Assembly (NCBI RefSeq): GCF_024160875.1
Contig: NZ_JAIULA010000010.1
Location: forward strand, 1-64,000
DNA: 64,000 nucleotides
Source: Ligilactobacillus ubinensis
GTDB lineage: Bacteria; Bacillota; Bacilli; Lactobacillales; Lactobacillaceae
Direction of reading: 5' to 3'
The notes below the pieces were generated by a model that was given only the letters and a program-made list of their open reading frames with translations, was not told where the DNA came from and ran no database searches. Each line of letters begins with the position of its first letter. Positions within the stretch are counted from its first letter, which is position 1. Made by a program: the position numbers and the translations under genes. Shown here one piece after another: positions 39,761 through 47,190 of this stretch.

Positions 39761-40333
39761 ATGAAAAAATTGTATTTATTTTTAAGTGTGCTTTGTGCAC
39801 TGACATTATCGGGTTGTGCCAACACTTCTAGCTCTAATAATTCTAATTCTTCAGCTAAGAGTACTTCAAAGGTTGTTAAAGCTAATAAGACCACCAAGAA
39901 AGAAAAAGCAAAAAAGGAATCTATTAAAAAGGCAGAATCGGAAAGCAGAGCCGCCGCTATATCTGAAAGTGAATCAATTGCAGATTCAGAATCAGTTGCT
40001 TCTAGTATTGCAGAATCATCTTCTATTGCTGCTTCAATTTCTAATTCTCAATCTGTTGCTGAGTCAATAGCAGCGTCTAGCAGTTATGCAGCATCTTCTT
40101 CGAGAGTAGCGGCGGCTGCAAGTAGTAAAGCTGCAGTTTCAAAAGCAACTACAACTACAAACTCGGGAGATGATCTCTATACTGGAACATCTGGTAAAAT
40201 TATCGGAAACTCGCAATCCCATATTTATCATGTTCCTGGTCAAGCTGGATACCACATGAATTCGGCCAATGCTGTCTATTTCAGTACAGAGGCGGAAGCA
40301 CAAGCGGCCGGGTACAGAAAATCATTGCGATAA
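39761..40333 (+). CDS. Ser/Ala-rich lipoprotein of the lysogeny arm
   Basis: 190 residues. Signal peptide with lipobox L-S-G-C, so Cys19 would be lipidated and the protein anchored outside. Residues 20-60 are Ser/Asn then Lys-rich. About 60-125 is a low-complexity Ser/Ala/Glu repeat (S-x-S-I-A-x-S). The last 55 residues form a small domain with I-Y-H-V-P-G-Q-A-G-Y-H and A-E-A-Q-A-A-G-Y-R, a putative metal-binding module also seen at the end of secreted lactobacillus nucleases and lipoproteins. Prophage lipoproteins in this position (e.g. Ltp of phage TP-J34) block DNA injection by other phages. The same role is inferred here. Confidence 0.78.
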   Translation: MKKLYLFLSVLCALTLSGCANTSSSNNSNSSAKSTSKVVKANKTTKKEKAKKESIKKAESESRAAAISESESIADSESVASSIAESSSIAASISNSQSVAESIAASSSYAASSSRVAAAASSKAAVSKATTTTNSGDDLYTGTSGKIIGNSQSHIYHVPGQAGYHMNSANAVYFSTEAEAQAAGYRKSLR

Positions 40334-40405
40334 ACAAAACAGTTTATTGCCCTTCCAAGGACAACTACATAGCTTAAAAAACTAAAAATTAGAGGATTGA
40401 TGCTT

Positions 40406-40615
40406 ATGTCAAGATCATTCATCAGAAAACCATCTTTGAAAAAATCTCTTGCAGCTAAATATAAAGCTCCTTACAAAAGACGTTTGAAAAAAGCGCTAAT
40501 TCCCGGTTATGGGAAAAAAGGAACTGGTTGGTTGCATCCAAGAAAGAAGCTATACAATACTGTTTACAATAAAACATCCTTAGACCTTTTAAAGTTGCTA
40601 GGATTAAGAAAATAA
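40406..40615 (+). CDS. Small basic phage protein
   Basis: 69 residues from ATG 40406, with AGAGGA 9 nt upstream (the ATG at 40400 is too close). Very basic (about a third Lys/Arg), with G-Y-G-K-K-G-T-G-W-L-H-P-R-K-K-L-Y-N. Similar short proteins occur in lactobacillus and enterococcal prophages before Abi or integrase genes. Possibly nucleic-acid binding. A terminator follows at 40623-40640. Confidence 0.6.
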   Translation: MSRSFIRKPSLKKSLAAKYKAPYKRRLKKALIPGYGKKGTGWLHPRKKLYNTVYNKTSLDLLKLLGLRK

Positions 40616-40622
40616 TTTCACG

Positions 40623-40640
40623 CCCCATTCTGGGGTTTTT
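40623..40640 (+). terminator. Terminator after the small basic gene
   Basis: CCCCA-TTC-TGGGG followed by five T. Confidence 0.75.
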
Positions 40641-40679
40641 ATATAAATGTTAAATTCGTATAGATAGTGAGGACACTGA

Positions 40680-40757
40680 ATGAATATAAATAACTTATCA
40701 TTAGCAGCTGCTAAAAAATTAATACACAATCAAAAAGAACCTAAATTTAGGAGATGA
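40680..40757 (+). CDS. 25-residue leader-type ORF coupled to the next gene
   Basis: ATG 40680 (GTGAGGA site) to TGA 40755-40757. It ends in K-E-P-K-F-R-R and contains the ribosome site (AGGAG, 40748-40752) of the gene that starts 4 nt after its stop. Its translation would therefore expose that site. It may be a leader peptide or the remnant of a larger gene. The K-E-P-K-F string is also found at the start of the protein encoded at 39073. Confidence 0.4.
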   Translation: MNINNLSLAAAKKLIHNQKEPKFRR

Positions 40758-40761
40758 AAAA

Positions 40762-41142
40762 ATGAATAAAGAATATAAGGTTGCAACTATCATAGATAGA
40801 TATTCCGTTGCAATTAACATTGCTAAAGATGAAATAGAAAGTTTAGGCGTAGGTAAAGGAGACGTTGCAAAAATTGTTCAAAAAAAGGTTGAGATTAAAG
40901 ACCCTGAAACACAGAACATTTTAGGAACTTATACTATATACAAAGAAAGTCTAGAGATATCTGACATACAAGATAACTTCATTATTGCCACAAATTATGG
41001 ATATAAAGATGGAAATCCCCTTACTTTCGCTCTAACAAATTCCAAGAAAAAGATTGCACTTAATGTTGACAAGCTTTCCCCCATAGATACTGAAAAAGAC
41101 AGACAAATCAAAGTTGGAGATATCGTAGATTTCTTTAATTAA
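40762..41142 (+). CDS. Hypothetical protein of the lysogeny arm
   Basis: 126 residues, beta-rich, no membrane segment. V-A-T-I-I-D-R-Y-S-V-A-I-N at the start and I-K-V-G-D-I-V-D at the end are reminiscent of small OB- or barrel-like domains. No named family recognised. It ends 6 nt before the promoter of the first RNA/Abi_2 module. GGAGATGAAAAA site. Confidence 0.6.
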   Translation: MNKEYKVATIIDRYSVAINIAKDEIESLGVGKGDVAKIVQKKVEIKDPETQNILGTYTIYKESLEISDIQDNFIIATNYGYKDGNPLTFALTNSKKKIALNVDKLSPIDTEKDRQIKVGDIVDFFN

Positions 41143-41147
41143 AACCG

Positions 41148-41176
41148 TTGACACTTGAAAAAATATAATATATACT
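41148..41176 (+). promoter_or_regulatory. Promoter of the first RNA/Abi_2 module
   Basis: Consensus TTGACA (41148-41153), 17 nt, TATACT (41171-41176). It drives the short RNA below; start about 41183. Confidence 0.85.
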
Positions 41177-41182
41177 GAGATT

Positions 41183-41239
41183 ATGGCTGGTCGTGTTAGC
41201 GACTGCGAATGGTCTCAGTTTAGAGCTGAGGCCATTTTT
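41183..41239 (+). ncRNA. Small RNA upstream of the first Abi_2 gene (abiF-RNA-like)
   Basis: About 57 nt between a consensus promoter and an 11-bp perfect terminator stem (41208-41218 with 41226-41236) and T5. A small hairpin GGTCG/CGACT precedes the terminator. The 5' segment ATGGC can also pair with the 3' arm GCCAT. The Abi_2 start codon is only 2-3 nt behind the U-run. Structured abiF-motif RNAs are known upstream of abiF genes and act with the HEPN protein. Membership is inferred from context and layout. Confidence 0.65.
41208..41239 (+). terminator. Terminator between small RNA and Abi_2 gene
   Basis: AATGGTCTCAG and CTGAGGCCATT form 11 bp with one G-T pair, then T5. It overlaps the place where a ribosome site would be, so most transcripts should end before the toxin gene and read-through messages would start in a hairpin. 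Confidence 0.85.
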
Positions 41240-41241
41240 GC

Positions 41242-42234
41242 ATGCAAAACAGAAAACAACTAAATGATATTGAGTTATTGAACAAGGCATTTTCTCAATT
41301 TGCCAATCAACCAGACAAGGAAGCATTAAAGGTATATCTTTCAAACCTATCTTATTTCGATCTGATTAAGGGTTATAAAAAAACAATATTAAAAACAGGT
41401 AATAATAAATTTTTGGACAATTTAAGTATTGATATTTTGTATCATATCCATTGGCTTGATTCATCTCTAAGCAATTTACTACTAAAATATTCACTTGAAA
41501 CTGAAAAACACTTAAAATCTGAACTTTCAAAAATAATTTGTAATTACGGAGAAAGTCCTAAACAGTATTTAAGGCCAACCCTTTATAGTAACAGAAACTC
41601 TTCGATACTAAGTAAATTAAATAAAGATATCTGCAATAATCCTAATAGTGATATAGCTGAAAAATTTGAAAAATATAAAGAAAAGAATGGCTGTCTCCCT
41701 GCATGGTATTTAATACAACATCTTTCCTTTGGACGCATTATTAATTGGTACTCCATACTAAAGGAAGCTCCTAAATCTCAAATTACACAAAATTTTATGG
41801 ATGAGCCTTCAAGATTAAACTTAAAATTGGAGGATAAAAAGGAACTTTTCAAGTCTTTTCTAAACTACTCTCTGGAAGTTCGCAATAAAGCCGCTCATGG
41901 AAATAGAATTTTAAATATCAAAATACGAGAACGTATCAGTAAAAACCGCATAACAAGCGCTGGTTTATCGGATTATTTTAAGCTTGATGCTAATGGTCGA
42001 ATAGTATTATCTAATATTGTGAATTTCATAGCTATCACGATATTATTGACTGGTATCCCAATTTTTTCGATTAATGCGCTAAATGAATTTATTAATTTTT
42101 TTGCCATCAACTCCCACGAAGAAACTGATGTTTTGTCTAAAATAAATATAACTATATATGAATTATTTGATATTAATCATGATGATTTAGATCGACTTAA
42201 AAGTTTAGTTGAATATCGATTTGGTATGTATTAA
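41242..42234 (+). CDS. Abi_2 (AbiD/AbiF-type) HEPN abortive-infection protein
   Basis: 330 residues. Family pattern: Y-F-D-L-I-K-G-Y-K-K (about 38-47), L-P-A-W-Y-L-I-Q-H-L-S-F-G (about 152-164), and R214-N-K-A-A-H219-G-N-R, the R-x4-H HEPN RNase site in its Abi_2 form. There is no Shine-Dalgarno; the ATG follows the terminator of the preceding small RNA by 2-3 nt. Abi_2 proteins cause abortive infection, and AbiF members are reported as toxins held by an adjacent RNA. RNase activity and defence are inferred from the family. All catalytic residues are present, so it looks functional. Confidence 0.88.
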   Translation: MQNRKQLNDIELLNKAFSQFANQPDKEALKVYLSNLSYFDLIKGYKKTILKTGNNKFLDNLSIDILYHIHWLDSSLSNLLLKYSLETEKHLKSELSKIICNYGESPKQYLRPTLYSNRNSSILSKLNKDICNNPNSDIAEKFEKYKEKNGCLPAWYLIQHLSFGRIINWYSILKEAPKSQITQNFMDEPSRLNLKLEDKKELFKSFLNYSLEVRNKAAHGNRILNIKIRERISKNRITSAGLSDYFKLDANGRIVLSNIVNFIAITILLTGIPIFSINALNEFINFFAINSHEETDVLSKINITIYELFDINHDDLDRLKSLVEYRFGMY

Positions 42235-42264
42235 AACTTTTAGCCTTTAACCTTCCTTTTCGAA

Positions 42265-42292
42265 AATTCTTCTTAACTGTCTCAGAAGAATT
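42265..42292. repeat. 9-bp inverted repeat between Abi_2 and the next gene
   Basis: AATTCTTCT (42265-42273) and AGAAGAATT (42284-42292), spacer 10 nt, with no T-run after it. Could be an operator or a processing hairpin. Confidence 0.4.
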
Positions 42293-42346
42293 CAAAGCAA
42301 AGAAAAAATTTTAAATTTGTGATTCCTACTTAAGGAGGAGTGTTTC

Positions 42347-42766
42347 TTGAACAAAAATGACATGATGATTCATATAATTGACCCAGATTATTCTGATTTG
42401 AACTTTGAATATAGCCCCATTACTACAACCAGTGATAATCCTTATTTAAAATCTGGAGACATCGTATGTATTGCATTACTTAAGAAAAACAAGCTTAACT
42501 ATATCAAAGATAAAGATATTGTTGCTTTTAAATCGACTGATAAACATTTTCTTCTTCATCTTTACAAAGTAGAAGAACTCAGTCTGGTAGAATATCAATT
42601 TCATCCTCTTTCATCATTTCTTGACAAAAAGCCATTCATATTAGAAAAAAATAAAATTGAAGAATCTGGACTTGAAGGTAAAGTGCTTTATTCAATCAAT
42701 AGACTTAATAATTTTGATATCATTGCCCTTTTGAAATCCGAAGAAGAAAACAGCGGTAAAAAATGA
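42347..42766 (+). CDS. S24-like protein without catalytic residues, between the two Abi_2 modules
   Basis: 139 residues, beta-rich. S-G-D-I-V-C-I (about 37-43), D-I-V-A-F (about 61-65), L-H-L-Y-K-V (about 76-81) and G-K-V-L-Y-S-I-N-R-L (about 115-124) follow the order of a LexA/CI S24 peptidase fold. The usual G-D-S-M Ser site is replaced and the catalytic Lys position holds His. It also lacks a DNA-binding domain. If this reading is right it is an inactive S24 domain that could sense or bind another regulator. AAGGAGGAG site. Low-certainty fold call. Confidence 0.5.
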   Translation: MNKNDMMIHIIDPDYSDLNFEYSPITTTSDNPYLKSGDIVCIALLKKNKLNYIKDKDIVAFKSTDKHFLLHLYKVEELSLVEYQFHPLSSFLDKKPFILEKNKIEESGLEGKVLYSINRLNNFDIIALLKSEEENSGKK

Positions 42767-42798
42767 TATCTGCACCACTTGGGGCTTTTATTTATAAG

Positions 42799-42827
42799 TT
42801 GACAAAACTAATTTTATGCTTTACTAT
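42799..42827 (+). promoter_or_regulatory. Promoter of the second RNA/Abi_2 module
   Basis: Consensus TTGACA (42799-42804), 17 nt, TACTAT (42822-42827). The -10 lies in a 10-bp sequence TTACTATGAG (42821-42830) repeated exactly in the terminator arm (42887-42896). Confidence 0.8.
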
Positions 42828-42833
42828 GAGATA

Positions 42834-42904
42834 AAGTTGAAATGCCTGTATTCATATTCAGGTCGTGAAAACACCTCATAGTAGAGTTACTATGAGGTGT
42901 TTTT
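42834..42904 (+). ncRNA. Small RNA upstream of the second Abi_2 gene (abiF-RNA-like)
   Basis: About 71 nt. A short CCTG/CAGG hairpin (42845-42862) is followed by GGTCGTG, a string shared with the other Abi-linked RNA. It ends in a 14-bp perfect terminator stem (42870-42883 with 42888-42901) and T5. The Abi_2 start (GTG 42906) follows within 2 nt. Same architecture as the 41183 RNA, but with a different sequence, as expected for specific RNA/protein pairs. Confidence 0.65.
42870..42904 (+). terminator. Terminator between small RNA and second Abi_2 gene
   Basis: 14-bp perfect stem with loop GAGT and T5, the strongest terminator in the lysogeny arm. The GTG start is directly behind it. Confidence 0.88.
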
Positions 42905-42905
42905 C

Positions 42906-44012
42906 GTGTATACAAGACATTCAGAAATAACTTTTAAAAATTATAAACACATGATCAACAAGCTTCGTGACAAGGGTATGATAATTGATAATGAATATTT
43001 AGCTATTGAACTTTTAAAGTCACGTGGATACTACAATTTAATAAACAGGTATAAAGAAGAATTTACTATACCTAATACTAAAAACTTTCAGCCCAATACT
43101 CACATAACAGATTTATATTACTACCATCGTATTGAAGACGATCTAAGGAACATTTTATTCAAATTTACAATAAATTTTGAACAGCGTTTTAAAGAAACTA
43201 TGTCCTACATTTTAGCAAAGCAACTAGGCGTTTCACCTAAAAAATACTTAGATCCTATAAATTTTCGAAATAAAAGGAAAGCAAAAAGTATAACTTCTTT
43301 CATCTTAATGCAAGTTGAAAAATGCAATGATAACCCCACAAAATATTATAAAGATGAATATGATTATGTTCCTCCATGGATTATGCTAAGCAATTTATCT
43401 CTTGGACAAACCCGAATGTTATTTTCTATTTTTCCATATTCAATGACAAAGTATGTTGTTTCAGAATTATTACCCATTCACAACTATCGTAATAAAAAAT
43501 ATGACTATCAATCTTCGCTAAGATTAGTAGCCTATGAAAATATGGGCAATATCAGGAATGATTCAGATATTGACAAATTTGTCCTCCAACTAATAGAAAC
43601 TACTAGAAATATGATTACCATAATAAAAGATTTTCGAAATGCCTTTGCCCATGGAAACAGAATTGTAAACTTTCACTCTAGTCAATCGCTTAAATATAAT
43701 TCTTTAAATATTTTCATAAAAGAAAACACTGTCACTAGAAAAGAGTTTTTTAATAACGGTCTTGGAAGAAATGATCTTTTTGCTTTTTTGATTTCTTTAA
43801 TATTACTAATGGACAAGTATGACTCTATATACATGATTGATCAGCTATCTATATGGGAAAAAAATAATACAAAATCACAGCACAGTAAAACATCATTTTA
43901 CAAATTCATAAAAAGTTGCAGGCTTCCCACAAACTTTATACAAAGGCTTGAAAAGATTGAAATTGAAAAGACTATCGCAAAGGAAAAAGAGGATTTTCGG
44001 CAGTTTTTTTAA
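42906..44012 (+). CDS. Second Abi_2 (AbiD/AbiF-type) HEPN protein
   Basis: 368 residues from GTG 42906. The frame is also open to a GTG at 42897 inside the terminator; the first internal ATG at 42951 would remove the conserved F-K-N-Y-K-H-M-I-N-K-L start. Motifs: L-L-K-S-R-G-Y-Y-N-L-I-N-R-Y (about 37-49), V-P-P-W-I-M-L-S-N-L-S-L-G (about 155-167) and R244-N-A-F-A-H249-G-N-R252, the intact Abi_2 HEPN site. No Shine-Dalgarno. Only distantly similar to the first copy, so this is not a recent duplication. Probable RNase toxin for abortive infection, controlled by the RNA in front. Confidence 0.88.
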   Translation: MYTRHSEITFKNYKHMINKLRDKGMIIDNEYLAIELLKSRGYYNLINRYKEEFTIPNTKNFQPNTHITDLYYYHRIEDDLRNILFKFTINFEQRFKETMSYILAKQLGVSPKKYLDPINFRNKRKAKSITSFILMQVEKCNDNPTKYYKDEYDYVPPWIMLSNLSLGQTRMLFSIFPYSMTKYVVSELLPIHNYRNKKYDYQSSLRLVAYENMGNIRNDSDIDKFVLQLIETTRNMITIIKDFRNAFAHGNRIVNFHSSQSLKYNSLNIFIKENTVTRKEFFNNGLGRNDLFAFLISLILLMDKYDSIYMIDQLSIWEKNNTKSQHSKTSFYKFIKSCRLPTNFIQRLEKIEIEKTIAKEKEDFRQFF

Positions 44013-44039
44013 TGAATTTATTAAATTTGCGATACTTAT

Positions 44040-44060
44040 ATCCCACTTGGGATTTTTATT
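44040..44060 (+). terminator. Terminator after the second Abi_2 gene
   Basis: ATCCC-ACTT-GGGAT followed by TTTTATTTT. Separates the Abi module from the integrase. Confidence 0.75.
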
Positions 44061-44083
44061 TTAGCTTTTATAAGAACATATGT

Positions 44084-44107
44084 GCGTATAATTTAAAATA
44101 ATTACGC
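44084..44107 (+). promoter_or_regulatory. Integrase promoter region with imperfect palindrome
   Basis: A TATAAT box (44087-44092) lies inside an imperfect palindrome from GCGTA to TACGC, about 70 nt before the integrase start. It could be the integrase promoter with an operator. Confidence 0.45.
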
Positions 44108-44179
44108 AAAAACAAGTGATTAATGCATTTTTGCAACACAAATAACGTTGCTATGCGTAACAAAAGGAGGAAATACACA

Positions 44180-45301
44180 ATGTGGTACGAGAAACTTGCT
44201 GATAAAAAGTTTAAGTTTATAGAAAGGTATAAGAATCCCTATACGGACAAATACGTGCGTGTATCCGTTCTGATGAACAGCAACTCAACTCATGCAGTCA
44301 AGCAAGCCCAACAAACGCTTGATAGAAAAATAAGTGATAAATTGCACCGACACTCCCAAAAGGTTATAGAGATTACAATTGGCGAGCTAATTAAAGAATG
44401 GCTTGTATTCTATAAAAAAAGAGTACGTAACTCAACGTATATGTCTGCCGTTTATAATCTACATACTTTTGCTGGCAAAATTAGTAATGAAGTTGTGGTT
44501 TCTAAGATAGACTCAAAGTTAATTAAACAAGCTCTTGAAAGTATGCTCTATGATGATAAGCTATCTAATAAATACGTATCGCTTGTTAAATCAAGGCTTA
44601 ACAAGTTATTTAAATATGCAATTTCACAAAATTATACCAAAAATAATCCAGTTGATAATTTAGAAATATCATTTAAAAACAACGAAACATCAAATACTAA
44701 GAATAAATTCCTAGACAGTGATGAACTTGCTAAGCTGTTGGAATATACCTACCACAGAAACGCCATGTACGGATATTTGTTCGAATGGCTATATCTAACT
44801 GGCATGCGCGCTGGAGAAGCTCTAGCGTTAAATAAGAAGGATATTTTCAAAGATAAAGGCGTATACTACGTTGACATCAGCGGTACACTGGATTACCATG
44901 GGCTTAAAATTAACGATCAGAAAAAAACTAAGATGACAAAAACGGCAGCAGGAATGAGAACTGTTGCTTTGCCTAATAAGGCGGTTGAGATATACGATAA
45001 GCTCTGTTTGCTTAATCCATCAAGCAACTATCTATTTGAAACATCTAATCAAACGCCTTTAAGTATTTCAGCAATAAATTCTTTCTTGAGAAAAGCTAAA
45101 ACAGAGCTAAAAATAAACAAGCCACTTTCAAGCCACATCTTTAGGCACACGCATATTTCTAAACTTGCAGAAATTGGAACACCACTTTATGTGATCCAAG
45201 AAAGAGTTGGACACGAGAGTAGTAAGATCACCTCAAAAATATATTTGCACGTCACTCAAAACGCACAGAAAAAACTTAGAAATGACCTCGACCAACTCTA
45301 G
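44180..45301 (+). CDS. int: Tyrosine-type phage integrase
   Basis: 373 residues from ATG 44180, with AAAGGAGG 10 nt upstream (the frame is open further to 44123, but without a site). N-terminal arm-binding domain (about 1-55), core-binding domain (about 62-160), catalytic domain with R210 (T-G-M-R-A-G-E-A), H319-x-x-R322 (H-I-F-R-H), H345 (V-G-H-E-S) and nucleophile Y355 (Y-L-H-V-T). It integrates the phage beside rplS. Convergent to rplS, with the host terminator between them. Confidence 0.93.
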   Translation: MWYEKLADKKFKFIERYKNPYTDKYVRVSVLMNSNSTHAVKQAQQTLDRKISDKLHRHSQKVIEITIGELIKEWLVFYKKRVRNSTYMSAVYNLHTFAGKISNEVVVSKIDSKLIKQALESMLYDDKLSNKYVSLVKSRLNKLFKYAISQNYTKNNPVDNLEISFKNNETSNTKNKFLDSDELAKLLEYTYHRNAMYGYLFEWLYLTGMRAGEALALNKKDIFKDKGVYYVDISGTLDYHGLKINDQKKTKMTKTAAGMRTVALPNKAVEIYDKLCLLNPSSNYLFETSNQTPLSISAINSFLRKAKTELKINKPLSSHIFRHTHISKLAEIGTPLYVIQERVGHESSKITSKIYLHVTQNAQKKLRNDLDQL

Positions 45302-45407
45302 TTTGCCCCTTTTGTGCCCCTTGAACATAAAAGTACAGTTTTTTTACAAAGCCAATTTATTCTTGCAAAATAAAAAAAGCCTTGATACACAAGGCTTTTC
45401 AAATGAT
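45302..45407. other. Right prophage-host junction (attachment region)
   Basis: The phage/host boundary must lie between the integrase stop and the rplS terminator or stop. Two copies of TTTGCCCCTT-like sequence directly follow the integrase, as seen at many lactobacillus integrase ends. No core sequence can be fixed, because the left copy is not found in this window. Confidence 0.5.
45375..45399 (-). terminator. rplS terminator, bidirectional
   Basis: AAGCCTTG-ATACA-CAAGGCTT with T-runs on both strands. It ends the trmD-rplS transcript and could also stop read-through from the integrase. Confidence 0.85.
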
Positions 45408-45764
45408 TTATTTACGACGTTTTTCTGGAATACGTGCTGCTTTACCATGTAATGCACGTAAGTAATATAACTTAGCACGACGAACCTTACCATAACGTAC
45501 TACTTCAATTTTATCAACACGTGGTGTATGCAATGGGAATGTACGTTCAACCCCGACACCATTTGACATTTTGCGAACCGTGTATGTTTCCGAGATTCCT
45601 TCACCATGACGTTTGATAACGACACCTTCAAAAATTTGGATACGTTCACGTGTTCCTTCAACAATACGTGCATGGACACGAACTGTATCCCCTGCTCTAA
45701 ATTCTGGGATATCATCACGTAATTGTGATTCTGTAAGCTTTGCAATTAATGGATTTACTGACAT
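45408..45764 (-). CDS. rplS: Ribosomal protein L19
   Basis: 118 residues, full length. [10 protein letters not shown] near the N-terminus, [10 protein letters not shown] and the basic C-terminus R-A-A-R-I-P-E-K-R-like are standard for bL19. It sits at the subunit interface near the A site. It closes the ffh-rpsP-khpA-rimM-trmD-rplS cluster. The prophage is inserted behind its 3' end and leaves it intact. Confidence 0.97.
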   Translation of the reverse strand: MSVNPLIAKLTESQLRDDIPEFRAGDTVRVHARIVEGTRERIQIFEGVVIKRHGEGISETYTVRKMSNGVGVERTFPLHTPRVDKIEVVRYGKVRRAKLYYLRALHGKAARIPEKRRK

Positions 45765-45874
45765 TAAAATTTCTTCCTTTCACTAATAATCATGTTTCTT
45801 ACAGCGGATTATTGTTTGTTATGACCACAGTCAATTTTTATTTTATCATATCTTTCTATATGTGTAAATAGTTC

Positions 45875-46612
45875 TTATTTTTTATTTTTTTCAAATTCAC
45901 TCAACCACTTTTTTTCTTGAGCAGTTAATGAATAATCTATTAACAAATCTGGTCTTCGTTCAAAAGTCCGTCTAAGGGATTCCTTATGCCGCCACTCTGC
46001 AATTTTTTCATGATTTCCACTCATTAGTACTTCTGGTACTTTCATGCCCTGAAAATCTGCTGGTCGAGTATATTGTGGATGTTCTAATAGTCCTGTTGCA
46101 AAAGAATCTGTCTGCGCCGATTCACTATTCCCTAAAACATCTGGTAATAATCTGACTGTAGCATCAATCATTACCATCGCAGCTAGTTCTCCTCCTGTAA
46201 GAACATAGTCTCCCAATGATAGTTCATCTGTTACTAACGACCTAATTCTTTCATCATAACCTTCATAGTGGCCACAAATAAACGTTAAGTGATCTTCTTT
46301 AGCCAGTTGTGTTGCTACCTCTTGATCAAATTTACGACCTGCAGGATCCAATAAGATAATGCGCCCTTTACTTGTTGCTTTTTTCTGCGTTGCTGCCACA
46401 GCATCAAAAATAGGTTGTGCTTGAAGTAGCATCCCTGCTCCGCCACCATATGGAGTATCATCAACATGATGTTGTTTTTGCGTTGTATATTCTCTAAAGT
46501 CAGTAATCTCAATATCTAATAGTTCTTTTTCAATCGCTTTGCCTAATATTGATTCTTTTAATGGCTGAAACATCGTAGGAAATAGACTTAAAATATCAAT
46601 TCTCATCATCAT
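45875..46612 (-). CDS. trmD: tRNA (guanine-37-N1)-methyltransferase
   Basis: 245 residues. SPOUT methyltransferase with the knotted SAM-binding site: G-G-G-A-G-M-L (about 58-64), [10 protein letters not shown] (about 114-123) and [11 protein letters not shown] (about 133-143). Methylates G37 of tRNAs to keep reading frame. Three ATG codons in tandem make the exact start uncertain by up to 2 codons. It overlaps the rimM stop. Confidence 0.96.
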   Translation of the reverse strand: MMMRIDILSLFPTMFQPLKESILGKAIEKELLDIEITDFREYTTQKQHHVDDTPYGGGAGMLLQAQPIFDAVAATQKKATSKGRIILLDPAGRKFDQEVATQLAKEDHLTFICGHYEGYDERIRSLVTDELSLGDYVLTGGELAAMVMIDATVRLLPDVLGNSESAQTDSFATGLLEHPQYTRPADFQGMKVPEVLMSGNHEKIAEWRHKESLRRTFERRPDLLIDYSLTAQEKKWLSEFEKNKK

Positions 46613-47121
46613 TCTAATCCATCCATCATTTCCACAATCACTTGCTTTTTATCTAATTGAACATCTTTTACAACATCAGCAATTGCTGGTAATAATAATT
46701 CCTTTTTATTTGGTCTTTGAACAACCCAAACATCATTTGCTCCAGGTGTCATAATTTCTTTTACAATACCTATTTTCTCTCCTGACTGCGTTACAACGTT
46801 CAAACCAATAATTTGACGATAATAGTACTCGCCTTCAGGAAGTTTATCTTGTTGACTAGCTAATATTTTTAAATCGGCTTGCTTGTATTTTTCTACCAAG
46901 TTAATATCTTCAAGATCATTAAAACACAAAATTTCAAACTGCTTATGCTGTCTATGTGTTTTAACCACAACTTCTTTAGGTTCAGCCTCTTTGTTACTAA
47001 AAATAAAGAGGTGTGTTCCCGGTTGAAATCTTTTTGCACTAAAATCTGTTGTAGCAATCACACGTAACTCCCCATGAATGCCTTGCGTATTTACAATTGT
47101 TCCCACTTTATAATATTCCAT
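46609..47121 (-). CDS. rimM: 16S rRNA processing/ribosome maturation factor RimM
   Basis: 170 residues. N-terminal RimM barrel ([16 protein letters not shown]) and C-terminal PRC barrel ([11 protein letters not shown]). Binds S19 and helps mature the 30S head. Directly upstream of trmD, with a 4-nt overlap. Confidence 0.96.
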   Translation of the reverse strand: MEYYKVGTIVNTQGIHGELRVIATTDFSAKRFQPGTHLFIFSNKEAEPKEVVVKTHRQHKQFEILCFNDLEDINLVEKYKQADLKILASQQDKLPEGEYYYRQIIGLNVVTQSGEKIGIVKEIMTPGANDVWVVQRPNKKELLLPAIADVVKDVQLDKKQVIVEMMDGLE

Positions 47122-47127
47122 TTTTCG

Positions 47128-47182
47128 TTCCTTTCTAAAAAAAGAAAGGTCTCTAGATAAAACATTACTGTTTTATTTAGAG
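47128..47182. terminator. Long bidirectional terminator between khpA and rimM
   Basis: AGGTCTCTA...TAGAGACCT with an extended AT-rich stem (about 19 bp with one mismatch) and T-runs on both sides. It splits the cluster into two transcription units, with partial read-through to rimM likely. Confidence 0.85.
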
Positions 47183-47190
47183 ACCTTTTT

